Below are positions 37,031 through 44,124 of a stretch of DNA of 44,124 nt, in pieces. A model generated the notes under the pieces. That model searched no databases, was not told the DNA's origin, and was given only the letters and a program-made list of their open reading frames with translations. Origin of the DNA: DAOUEX01 sp034430235. GTDB lineage: Bacteria; Chloroflexota; Anaerolineae; UBA2200. The number at the start of each line of letters is the position of its first letter. Within the stretch, counting starts at the first letter, position 1. Location of the stretch: positions 1 through 44,124 of the forward strand of contig CAYZGO010000025.1 of assembly GCA_964478075.1 (NCBI GenBank), in the 5' to 3' direction. The position numbers were made by a program, and so were the translations under genes.

Positions 37031-38381
37031 TCAGTCTCGACAAGATGTCGCCAGGCGGCATTGTCGCACCCCATTCCCTCAGTTTTGCCAGGCCAGCCTT
37101 CCCGGCTGGCACTTGGTAGCCCACCCTGACGTAGAAGTCGTTGCGCTCACGGCGGGACGGTAGGTAATTCTGCGCCCACCGGCTCTGATAGCCCAACCCC
37201 AACGTTCGCTGCAGGACACTGTGTCCGTAGATGAAATAGGCGCCGTCTAGGAACGCCTCACGCACTGGAGCCAATTCAGGAGCGTCAAAGTCATCCACCA
37301 ACTTCTGCCCAAAGCTATTCATCTCTGTCCCCACGTTCAGCGGCAGCGCCAACTCCTGCGCCAACCGGACGACATTGTACAGGTTCTCCACCTTCAGGCG
37401 GCGCACCTCCGGCTCGGCGATGTTCCAGTTGCGGTCGGGAATGATGTTTAGAGCAACCACGCCTTTGGTGACCAACAGCTCCAGCAATTCCTCAATAGCC
37501 TGTTCGCCCTCAGAGGTGCCGTCCAACCAAGCCGCGCACGGTAGCGCGTTGCATTCCACAATCAGCTTATGAAACTCATCCACCGTAGGGAAGGTATCGG
37601 GGCTGGGGTGGACGTATCCCACGCCGGCGCGTTTCATCAGCCTGGCGCGGACCAGCTTCCGCAACTTAGGGGGATCGCTCAGGAGCTCCGCGACACAATC
37701 CGCCTCCATGTCCAGCTTGTCGGCCCAGAAGTCGACCGGATCCGAGACAGTTCGCTCGGCCGCCTGCACATAGGCCACAACCACATGGCGCTCAGTGGCG
37801 ATTCCTGCGGGAGTGAGAGGCAAAACATCCTGTTCGTAGTCAATCTTCACCGGGTCGAGATAGGCATTAACTCGATCTACCATATCTTGGTTGCGCCGGG
37901 CGGCCCGCTGTTGTAGGTGGGGCAGGATGTTTGCTGCTGTTTCAGGCACCTCGCTTGAGGTGAAACCAATACCCATATGGTAGAGGACGCCTGGCTCGCC
38001 TGGCGAATTGATCTCGCGTGTCGAAAACTCAGGCAGAAACACGCGAGTCTCTATCCCTGCACTGCCACGCACGCCGACCCACTCACATGCGTCGAGGAAC
38101 TCATCCACGCCATCCAGCACATCGAAATCCACAATTCCGATCAGCCGGATGCCACGCCGCTTAGCTAACCAGGCCAGCGATGTGGGCGAGTGACCGTAGG
38201 CATTGAAAGAGAAGAATGTATGACAATGCATATTGGCCACCTCGGCTTCTGGCTCCAGCGGCACAACGCCCTGCTGGACCAGAGAGACCAGCTCTTCCAG
38301 GCCGCTCGCGCGGACATCCAAGTCAAAATCTTTTAGCTTCGCTTCCAAGTTGGCAATTTCTTGCTCGATTCGCTTCCTCAT
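37023..38381 (-). CDS. PHP-domain protein in the rhamnose operon
   Basis: About 452 residues from the ATG at 38381; the frame upstream of it overlaps the MDR gene at 38389. The N-terminus is coiled-coil-like (RIEQEIANLEAKLKDFDLD). The PHP domain begins ANMHCHTFFSFNAYGHSPTSLAWLAKRRG with the first metal-binding HxH. It has GIVDFDVLDG in place of the usual TDH, VRGSAGIETRVFL (Glu ligand) and later YHMGIGF, VHPSPDTFPT and IIPDRNWN. PHP proteins are metal-dependent phosphoesterases or polymerase-associated nucleases. The long form and operon context suggest a sugar-phosphate phosphatase or hydrolase, but nothing proves the substrate. Confidence 0.75.
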   Translation of the reverse strand: MRKRIEQEIANLEAKLKDFDLDVRASGLEELVSLVQQGVVPLEPEAEVANMHCHTFFSFNAYGHSPTSLAWLAKRRGIRLIGIVDFDVLDGVDEFLDACEWVGVRGSAGIETRVFLPEFSTREINSPGEPGVLYHMGIGFTSSEVPETAANILPHLQQRAARRNQDMVDRVNAYLDPVKIDYEQDVLPLTPAGIATERHVVVAYVQAAERTVSDPVDFWADKLDMEADCVAELLSDPPKLRKLVRARLMKRAGVGYVHPSPDTFPTVDEFHKLIVECNALPCAAWLDGTSEGEQAIEELLELLVTKGVVALNIIPDRNWNIAEPEVRRLKVENLYNVVRLAQELALPLNVGTEMNSFGQKLVDDFDAPELAPVREAFLDGAYFIYGHSVLQRTLGLGYQSRWAQNYLPSRRERNDFYVRVGYQVPAGKAGLAKLREWGATMPPGDILSRLNV

Positions 38382-38388
38382 TCGTTTT

Positions 38389-39471
38389 CTACTTGCCAGA
38401 CACCTGGATAATCGCCCGCAACATATCATCCTCGCATGCCGCGAGCATCTCAAACGCTTCGACGATGTGCTCCAGAGGGAAAGTGTGGGTCGCCAGGGGC
38501 TTGACATCCACCATACCCCTCTGTATCAGACGGATGGCCCTTGGGTAGGTGTGCTTCATGCGCCGTACTATCTTGATGGTCAGCCCTTTGTGGCGGGCGG
38601 TGGAGGCGGTGAACCTCATTGTGTCCTCTGAGGGAATGCCAGCGATGATCACCTTGCCACCGGCGCACACCACAGCGGCGGCCTGATCAGGTGTCCCGGC
38701 GGCGCCAGCGGCCTCAAAAGCCACATCTACGCCACGCCCGCCGGTCATGCCCATGATCTCGGCGACGAGATCGGTCCCCTCTTCGGAGGGATTCAGCACT
38801 GCATCGGCAATGTAGTCCAGGGCGAATTGACGCCGGTAGGCCAGCGGATCGATCATGAAGGTCTCGGTGGCACCAGATACCTTGGCCACCGCTGCTATCA
38901 GCAACCCAATGGGACCGCCTCCCAGCACAGCGATAGTCTGCCCTGGTTTCAGGTGAGCTAGGTCAACAGCATGGATAGCGATGCCGAGTGGTTCCAGTAG
39001 CGCGCCTTCAGCAGGCCCGACTCCTTGTGGTAAGGAGAAACAATTCTTGGCGGGCATGACAACGTACTCGGCAAAAGCGCCATCCACCGGTGGGGTGCCG
39101 CAATAACGCACATTTGGACACAGGTTTGGATGCCCGTGTTGACAAAGTTCGCACTCGCCGCAAGGAATCTGCGGGTTGACAGCAACCAGTTGCCCGATTT
39201 CCAGCTGTCTGGCTCCGGGACCTAGTTCAGTGACCCAGGCGGAGAACTCGTGGCCCAGAATGAGAGGCTCTGTCACCACGTGGTGGCTTATGCGGCCCTT
39301 CACATAGTAATGCACGTCAGAGCCACAAACCCCCACGCAAGCGACTTTCAGAAGCACCTCGCCAGGGCCAGGTGCGGGCCGAGGCAGGTCTTCCAGCCTA
39401 AGGTCGCGGATGCCGTACAGACGCGCCACACGCATCGTACAGGGGGCTTTATCCTGCATCTCTTCAGTCAC
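38389..39471 (-). CDS. Zinc-dependent MDR alcohol dehydrogenase (sorbitol dehydrogenase-like)
   Basis: A 360-residue MDR. Catalytic zinc site: GVCGSDVHYYVKGRISHH and LILGHEFSAWVTELG. Structural zinc: CGECELCQHGHPNLC. Rossmann fold: IAVLGGGPIGLLIAAVAKV, then TFMIDPLAYRR with the Asp for NAD. The combination HYYVKG and MDR length matches sorbitol/xylitol or threonine dehydrogenases. In the operon it lies between the aldolase and the PHP gene (12 and 7-base gaps). It could oxidise or reduce lactaldehyde or a polyol. Substrate is inference; the family is secure. Confidence 0.93.
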   Translation of the reverse strand: MTEEMQDKAPCTMRVARLYGIRDLRLEDLPRPAPGPGEVLLKVACVGVCGSDVHYYVKGRISHHVVTEPLILGHEFSAWVTELGPGARQLEIGQLVAVNPQIPCGECELCQHGHPNLCPNVRYCGTPPVDGAFAEYVVMPAKNCFSLPQGVGPAEGALLEPLGIAIHAVDLAHLKPGQTIAVLGGGPIGLLIAAVAKVSGATETFMIDPLAYRRQFALDYIADAVLNPSEEGTDLVAEIMGMTGGRGVDVAFEAAGAAGTPDQAAAVVCAGGKVIIAGIPSEDTMRFTASTARHKGLTIKIVRRMKHTYPRAIRLIQRGMVDVKPLATHTFPLEHIVEAFEMLAACEDDMLRAIIQVSGK

Positions 39472-39483
39472 TTGGCTTCCGCT

Positions 39484-40242
39484 CTACTTACTCAGCTTCC
39501 GGCGCCGATACGCTTCATCGGGCCTCGTGTGAATCCGTTCCACATCCTGAGGACGCATGAAGCGGGGGCCGTCCAAGGCGTAGGTTCCCAGGAGCACGCG
39601 CGCCGCCTTGACGTACATAGCGGTGATGTTCTCTGCCTCCTGAGCCGTGCGACCTAAGGCGATGAGGCCGTGATTCTGCATCAAGATCACCTTGGGCGGC
39701 TTGCCATACTCATCGGTGTAGGCTTGCAGCACCTGGCGCACTTTGCGAGCGAGGGGCATTCCGGGGTCGGTATAGGGCACGTACGCCGAGGCTGGGCCGC
39801 AAACCACTATCTCGTCGGGGAAGAGCCTTCCTGCGATGGCCTCCTCGACCTGTCGGGAGCAGAGGATGGCGTTCACGGCAGTGGGGTGGGTGTGGCCCAC
39901 GTAGTTGGCCTGCCCCAGCGTCAGTGCCAGCGCATGAAAGGCCGTCTCCACCGATGGTCGGGCCGCTGATGTCGGATTCACCATAGCATCCAGGAGCCTC
40001 TGCTTTATCTCAGCATCTGAGAGGTCACCAGCCTCCAGCAGGGTTAGCATAGGTGCGAAGCGCACACGCACGAAACCGCTGGCTTCGATGGCATGGAGGT
40101 ACGTGCCGCTAGCCTTGACCCAGAAGGTCTCCTCGTCGGCCCGGGCTGAGGTGTTCCCTTCACCCAGAATGACGTAGTCGTTGGCCGGATCACCTAGACA
40201 GCGGGACATGGTGATGAGTTGAGAGAGAATGTCGTCAGGCAT
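39484..40242 (-). CDS. Class II aldolase (probable rhamnulose-1-phosphate aldolase)
   Basis: A 252-residue class II aldolase/adducin protein. The substrate-phosphate region is GEGNTSARADEETFWVKASGTYL, the zinc ligands are HTHP (YVGHTHPTAVNAIL) and a distal His in LMQNHGLIALG, and the catalytic Glu lies in SVETAFHAL. In this operon it most likely cleaves rhamnulose-1-phosphate to DHAP and lactaldehyde. The sequence resembles the aldolase half of RhaE-type bifunctional enzymes more than E. coli RhaD. It lies three bases downstream of rhaI. Confidence 0.9.
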   Translation of the reverse strand: MPDDILSQLITMSRCLGDPANDYVILGEGNTSARADEETFWVKASGTYLHAIEASGFVRVRFAPMLTLLEAGDLSDAEIKQRLLDAMVNPTSAARPSVETAFHALALTLGQANYVGHTHPTAVNAILCSRQVEEAIAGRLFPDEIVVCGPASAYVPYTDPGMPLARKVRQVLQAYTDEYGKPPKVILMQNHGLIALGRTAQEAENITAMYVKAARVLLGTYALDGPRFMRPQDVERIHTRPDEAYRRRKLSK

Positions 40243-40245
40243 GTG

Positions 40246-41493
40246 TTATGCTCCTTGATAGCCGCTGCCGCCTGCCGCGGCTAGGCCTCGCTCGTGGGCT
40301 GCCTTTTCGCCGTAGCCACTGGCCCGGAAGGCAGCGATGGGATCGGGTTGCAGTCCCGCCTCTGCGCGCACCTGGGCCAGCAGGGGGCGCACATCGGTCT
40401 CATAGGCTTCGATCAAGACCCGGTGAGCGCCCAGCACGTCGCCGGCCGCCTGCCGCTCCGCCAGCGCTGTCCGATCCACCAGCAGCGCCTTGGCATAAGC
40501 ATTCTGGCAGTTGATCACCGAAACGATCATGGGCTCGATCTTGCCCTCGATGTTGTGCGACTGGTCAATCATGTAGGCCACGTGGTAGGCGCACTCAGCG
40601 ACGGTTGGGTCGTCGGTCCGTTCCGCAGCCACCAGTTCGTTGAAGATGCAGAATAGCTCGAAAGGGTTGACCGTGCCCACGATCAGGTCGTCGTCGGCGT
40701 ACTTGCGGCTGTTGAAGTGGAAACCACCCAGTTTGCCCTCGTCGAGCAGGAAGGCCACAATCTGCTCCACGTTGGTGCCCTGCGGGTGATGGCCGGTATC
40801 CACCAGTACCTGGGCCTGAGGGCCGAGCTTGAGCGTCAGCGCATAGGCGGTGCCCCAATCGGGCAGGTCGGTGTGGTAGAAGGCCGGCTCGAAGAACTTG
40901 TACTCGATGAGCATGCGCACGCCCGCTGGCAGCGCAGCGTAGACCTCGGCCAAGGCATCGAACAGGCGGTGCTTGCGGGCGCAGATGCTGTCCTGGCCGG
41001 CGTAGTTGGTGCCGTCGGCGAACCAGAGACTGAGGACAGTGGAGTTGGTGGCCTGACAGATCTCTACGCACTCTAGCATGTGCTCAATGGCGCGGCGGCG
41101 GACGGCAGGGGCGGGATGGCAGACCGAACCCAAGCGGTAAACGTCATCCTGGAAGACGTTGGGATTGATAGCCCCGATCTGGATGCCCAGGTCTTCGGCG
41201 TACTGCCTCAGCGCGCTCCAATCGTCCACCCTGTCCCAGGGAATATGCAACGCCACCGATGGTGCGACGCCGGTCAATTTATGGACGAAGGCCGCGTCGG
41301 TCAGCTTTTCGTACACATCTCGGGCGGCGCCGGGCCAGGGGAAGACCTTGAAGCGGGTGCCGGAGTTGCCATAGCCCCAGGAGGGGGTCTCTATGTGCTG
41401 GGTCTTCAACGCGGACTTCACGGCGTCCACATTCACGCCCGAGGCGCTTAAGGAATCGGCCAATTGCTCATAACTTGTTCGTTGTTCGGCCAT
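40246..41493 (-). CDS. rhaI: L-rhamnose isomerase (RhaI type)
   Basis: A 415-residue TIM-barrel isomerase with GAGGAG before its ATG. Landmarks: HIETPSWGYGNSGTRFKVF at the N-terminus, SLWFADGTNYAGQDS, MLIEYKFFEPAFYHTD (metal-binding Glu), VLVDTGHHPQGTN (Asp and His ligands) and GGFHFNSRKYADDD. This is the Pseudomonas stutzeri-like RhaI family, broader in substrate range than E. coli RhaA. It converts L-rhamnose to L-rhamnulose and can act on other aldoses. First structural gene of the operon after the regulator. Confidence 0.95.
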   Translation of the reverse strand: MAEQRTSYEQLADSLSASGVNVDAVKSALKTQHIETPSWGYGNSGTRFKVFPWPGAARDVYEKLTDAAFVHKLTGVAPSVALHIPWDRVDDWSALRQYAEDLGIQIGAINPNVFQDDVYRLGSVCHPAPAVRRRAIEHMLECVEICQATNSTVLSLWFADGTNYAGQDSICARKHRLFDALAEVYAALPAGVRMLIEYKFFEPAFYHTDLPDWGTAYALTLKLGPQAQVLVDTGHHPQGTNVEQIVAFLLDEGKLGGFHFNSRKYADDDLIVGTVNPFELFCIFNELVAAERTDDPTVAECAYHVAYMIDQSHNIEGKIEPMIVSVINCQNAYAKALLVDRTALAERQAAGDVLGAHRVLIEAYETDVRPLLAQVRAEAGLQPDPIAAFRASGYGEKAAHERGLAAAGGSGYQGA

Positions 41494-41535
41494 TGATACG
41501 CTCCTCTATCGGCATCGTCCACTGGTGACTTCGGC

Positions 41536-42309
41536 TCAGGCGATGATCACGTTCACGCCGGCTCCTTGGAGCGCCGCCACCATATCGTGCGGCGCGCCCT
41601 CGTCGGTGATGACGCAATCCATCTGGCCAATTGAGGCGAAGGAGACAAATCCAACTCGCCCCCACTTACTGCTGTCCACAATGGCAATTACCTGCTTGGC
41701 ACGCGCGACCAAATCCCGCTTGATGACTACCTCGGCGCTATTAACGTCGGTCAGCCCTTCCTCAAGGGTAAGTCCCTTGGCGCCGAAAAAGCCCTTCTGA
41801 AAGTTGAACTGTTCGACAAAGTCGTGCCCCTCGGCACCCACCAGGGAAATCGAGTCACGACGCAGAAAGCCGCCGGGCATCAAAACGGTAATATCTGGCG
41901 TGTCAAGTAAAGCCAGTGCGATGCGGATGCAATTGGTGAGGACAGTGAGTTCGGAGCGTCCTTTAATCTGAGTAGCCAGCGCCAGAGCCGTCGTGCTGGC
42001 ATCAAGGATGATGGCTTCACCATCTTCGATCATAGCTGCGGCAGCGGCACCGATGCGGTCTTTCTGCTCGGAATGCAGGCGGCGGCGAACGTCGAAGGAT
42101 AGTTCAAGATCGCTTCGATCGAGAGCGACGGCGCCCCCGTGGGTACGCACCAGCAGGCCTGACGCAGCGAGGGCGTCCAAATCAGTGCGGATGGTAGCCT
42201 GCGACAGGCCGAACCGTTCGCTAAGGTCGGCAACAGATATACGCCCTACTTGCTCCACCAGGGTGATGATCTGTTCTCGTCGCTCCTGCAGAAACAACCC
42301 AGATTTCAC
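41536..42309 (-). CDS. DeoR/GlpR-family sugar-phosphate-responsive regulator
   Basis: A 257-residue regulator. The HTH reads RISVADLSERFGLSQATIRTDLDAL with the family RTHGGAV wing end. The effector domain (DeoRC, ISOCOT fold) has EDGEAIILDASTTALALA, LTVLTNCIRIALALL and GAKGLTLEEGLTDVN. Such proteins usually repress their operon until a phosphorylated sugar intermediate accumulates; here that would be rhamnulose-1-phosphate. It is encoded 42 bases upstream of rhaI in the same direction. A palindrome at 42339-42353 is a likely binding site. Confidence 0.93.
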   Translation of the reverse strand: MKSGLFLQERREQIITLVEQVGRISVADLSERFGLSQATIRTDLDALAASGLLVRTHGGAVALDRSDLELSFDVRRRLHSEQKDRIGAAAAAMIEDGEAIILDASTTALALATQIKGRSELTVLTNCIRIALALLDTPDITVLMPGGFLRRDSISLVGAEGHDFVEQFNFQKGFFGAKGLTLEEGLTDVNSAEVVIKRDLVARAKQVIAIVDSSKWGRVGFVSFASIGQMDCVITDEGAPHDMVAALQGAGVNVIIA

Positions 42310-42338
42310 CTGTTATCACCACGAGTTTGGATTAGATT

Positions 42339-42353
42339 CGATTCAACGAATCG
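42339..42353. promoter_or_regulatory. Palindrome, probable regulator-binding site
   Basis: CGATTC-AAC-GAATCG, a perfect 6-bp inverted repeat with a 3-base centre, lies about 30 bases before the deoR-type ATG and inside the leader of the promoter at 42546-42574. Confidence 0.5.
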
Positions 42354-42545
42354 CGGAGAGCAGACGCTTGTACAATCGCGTGAACAAACGCCATGTTTCA
42401 TGAGGCGTCCTTGGGACGGCTCGATAGATACCTTGTTTCAAGACGCAATTGGTATTATCTGCTGACAGTGCACCAAATGGCAGATAACCCTCGAGACGAA
42501 AAGGACTAACAGGATACTTCAAGCGCGATCTTCCAAATCATCAAT

Positions 42546-42574
42546 ATTATAGCACACTTATGAAAACAAGTCAA
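42546..42574 (-). promoter_or_regulatory. Strong promoter for the rhamnose operon
   Basis: On the minus strand: TTGACT (42569-42574), exactly 17 bases, TATAAT (42546-42551), in an AT-rich island. It would give a leader of about 230 bases to the regulator gene, and probably drives the whole operon to rhaB. Confidence 0.8.
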
Positions 42575-42640
42575 CAGGCAAACAATATCAAATAGAGGTA
42601 AACACAATCTTTTACAAATAACTGACGGGGCAACGAGTAC

Positions 42641-42990
42641 CTTGCCAGTCTGCTTCATTAAAGCCGCTAGACGGCCATAAGCCTCTTCCGACTCAGACCG
42701 ACCGGCCAGCTCACAGGTGGCCGCGTCGAAGGAGTTACGCACAACCTGGCGCCCCTTGTCCAACAAGGCGATGTGACCCAGGGCCGTCGCCTGCGTAATG
42801 ATGTTGCGACTGCTGTGGCCTTGGTAGGCCCGGTCACCACCTGGCGATTGGTTAAATCGAAGGCCAGTTTTTTCCCATTGAGGATGGGCTCCGACAGATC
42901 GGTGTCCATCAACGACCATGCACCGGACTGAGGTAAACAAATTCTGACCCCTCGGCAGGAGCAATGACCGGCAGACTGCTCAATCCAGCC
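42641..42990 (-). pseudogene. Decayed second rhamnulokinase (rhaB relic)
   Basis: Fragments of a FGGY rhamnulokinase remain in order: EAGLSSLPVIAPA, EGSEFVYLS then GAWSLMDTDLSEPILNGKKL, AFDLTN joined directly to VVTGPTKATAVA, and in another frame IITQATALGHIALLDKGRQ, VVRNSFDAATCEL and ALMKQTG. They align with rhaB at 32927 (EVGLLGKVPVIAPA, SSGTWSLMGAEITEPI, AGPAEATAIGNILMQALTLG, VVRRSFDVVTYEP). About 15 residues are missing after VIAPA and roughly 150 after FTN. At least two frameshifts are present. The N-terminal half is absent, replaced by the radical SAM gene end. Confidence 0.8.
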
Positions 42991-44124
42991 TCCCCGGCCA
43001 TTGCTTGAACTTGGGGCCGCTGCCGCAGGGACAGGGATCATTACGCCTGGCGCGGGCGAAGCGACGCTGCAACTCTGTCTCCCCTTTCGCCAGGTAAAGC
43101 ATGATGTTGGCCGGTGGCCGTCCGGCTGGCAGTTCCGCCGCCATAATCCGCATCGGCCGATCAATGTGAGAGAAGAACGCTTTATACCCTTCGCACAGAT
43201 AGTTCAGCCCCGGCTCACCATCGGGCATCTGTAGAATGCGGTTCTTGGGACAACCGCCGTTGCAGACGAAGCGTACCTCACATTCCCGGCAGTAGCGAGG
43301 CAGCGTATGCCGTTTGGCCAAGCCAAACTGCCGCTGCTGCTGCGATCCCACCATCTTGACGAGCGGAATCTCCCGGATATTGCCCAGCTTATGCCGGGGC
43401 TCCACGAAGTGATCGCACGAGTAGAGATCGCCGTTGTGCTCCATGGCTAAGGCGGTGCCGCAGGTCTCCTCGAAGATGCACAGCCCCGGCCGCTGGCCCA
43501 ACCAGGCGGCCAGCGCCACGTCGAAGATCTGTACGAAGACACGCCCTACGTCCCGTCGCACCCACTCGTCAAAGATGGCGATAAGGAAGTCCCCATATTG
43601 CCGGCCTGTCACCGAGCGCTCGGTGACTTTTTCGCCCTCCTGGAAGCCAGTCTCGTTGTCCCGCTCGACGATGGGGATGAACTGGAGGAACTGAGCGCCC
43701 ACCTCGTCCTGCAGGAAGCGATAGACCTCCAGCGGGTGCTCGACGTTGGCTGCGTGAATGGCGGTCAGGACGTTGAACTCGACGCCGTGTTTCTTCAGCA
43801 ATTCCACACCGACCATCACACGGTCGAAGGTAGGCTTGCCTCCCTTATCGACCCGGTATGCATCGTGCATCTCGCGAGGACCATCCAGGCTGATGCCGGT
43901 CAGGAAGTTGTGTTCTTGGAAAAAGCGGCACCACGCGTCGTTTAGGGTGGTGGCGTTGGTCTGCAACGCGTTGTGGATGCGCATCCCGGGCCGGCGGTAC
44001 TTCTGCTGGAGCTCTATGGCTCCCCGGAAGAAGTCCAGGCCCATAAGGGTGGGCTCGCCCCCCTGCCAAGCGAAGGTGACCTCGGGGACGCGCTGGGCTT
44101 CGATGTACTGGCGGGTGAATTCCT
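42980..44124 (-). CDS. Radical SAM/SPASM sulfatase-maturase-like enzyme (5' end outside window)
   Basis: About 381 residues seen; the start and the CxxxCxxC radical SAM cluster lie beyond the right edge. Visible family features: VTFAWQGGEPTLMGLDFFRG, the GISLDGPREMHDAYRVDKGG strand-helix typical of anaerobic sulfatase-maturating enzymes, and the SPASM/twitch cysteines (CGTALAMEHNGDLYSCDHFV; CRECEVRFVCNGGCPKNR). The tail has a SEC-C metal motif, RNDPCPCGSGPKFKQ, but it ends KQWPGRLD instead of the usual KQCCG, as if cut by the rhaB relic. It would oxidise Cys or Ser to formylglycine in sulfatases. Next to a rhamnose operon this suggests sulfated polysaccharide use. Confidence 0.88.
   Translation of the reverse strand, partial: EFTRQYIEAQRVPEVTFAWQGGEPTLMGLDFFRGAIELQQKYRRPGMRIHNALQTNATTLNDAWCRFFQEHNFLTGISLDGPREMHDAYRVDKGGKPTFDRVMVGVELLKKHGVEFNVLTAIHAANVEHPLEVYRFLQDEVGAQFLQFIPIVERDNETGFQEGEKVTERSVTGRQYGDFLIAIFDEWVRRDVGRVFVQIFDVALAAWLGQRPGLCIFEETCGTALAMEHNGDLYSCDHFVEPRHKLGNIREIPLVKMVGSQQQRQFGLAKRHTLPRYCRECEVRFVCNGGCPKNRILQMPDGEPGLNYLCEGYKAFFSHIDRPMRIMAAELPAGRPPANIMLYLAKGETELQRRFARARRNDPCPCGSGPKFKQWPGRLD

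Overview
This is a chromosomal segment from an uncultured-type bacterium, most probably a member of the Chloroflexota (Anaerolineae-like). That placement is inference. It rests on the gene families and their order (SPFH/zinc-ribbon and LiaF-like membrane proteins, a DUF2723 relic, MoxR-DUF58-DUF4129, a class-I ccm cluster without a visible ccmH), on sigma-A-type promoters with near-consensus -35/-10 boxes, and on the absence of proteobacterial features. A perfect 16-bp parS site (24567-24582) together with rplI, rpsT and ssb is compatible with an origin-proximal region. A tRNA-Sec gene shows that the organism reads UGA as selenocysteine.

Layout. 1-2.6 kb: a DtxR-type repressor fragment and a two-component system (minus strand). 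3.1-4.3 kb: a secreted papain-like protease with a Thr/Pro repeat tail. 4.5-12.0 kb: a minus-strand cytochrome c maturation operon (tlpA-like, ccmE, ccmF, two unknown membrane genes, ccmA, ccmB, ccmC, ccmD, DUF2085). CcmE is the Cys-type (CxxxY) variant. 12.2-12.5 kb: csoR with its own promoter and a probable operator. 12.7-14.9 kb: a plus-strand winged-helix/zinc-ribbon, coiled-coil and SPFH module. 15.0-17.4 kb: a frameshifted DUF2723 relic, rplI, a small zinc-ribbon gene, a RelE-type toxin-antitoxin pair and a LiaF-like membrane protein.

18.0-21.5 kb is the most unusual part. A minus-strand cassette holds an HNH nuclease with a PUA/EVE-like N-terminus, a winged-helix plus PD-(D/E)XK-like protein, a zinc-finger/HhH glycosylase-like protein and a tiny zinc-finger protein. 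It abuts tRNA-Sec and a relic of a tyrosine recombinase. I read it as a decayed integrative island at selC carrying a candidate modification-dependent DNA defence module.

21.6-32.5 kb: a 104-bp MITE-like element, a DUF429 protein, a DHH phosphoesterase, a methyltransferase, parS, rpsT, a large GT-C-like membrane protein, the MoxR-DUF58-DUF4129 operon and ssb. Several GC-rich dispersed or tandem repeats lie in the gaps and one lies inside a gene.

32.9-44.1 kb: a minus-strand L-rhamnose operon (deoR-type regulator, rhaI, class II aldolase, two MDR dehydrogenases, a PHP protein, SDR, rhaB). One of the MDR proteins has an internally duplicated Rossmann half. Upstream lie a strong promoter, a deletion-riddled second rhamnulokinase relic and a truncated-at-edge radical SAM sulfatase-maturase-like gene. 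The last suggests growth on sulfated, rhamnose-containing polysaccharide. Rhamnose would flow through RhaI, RhaB and the aldolase to DHAP and lactaldehyde, with the dehydrogenases handling lactaldehyde or side substrates.
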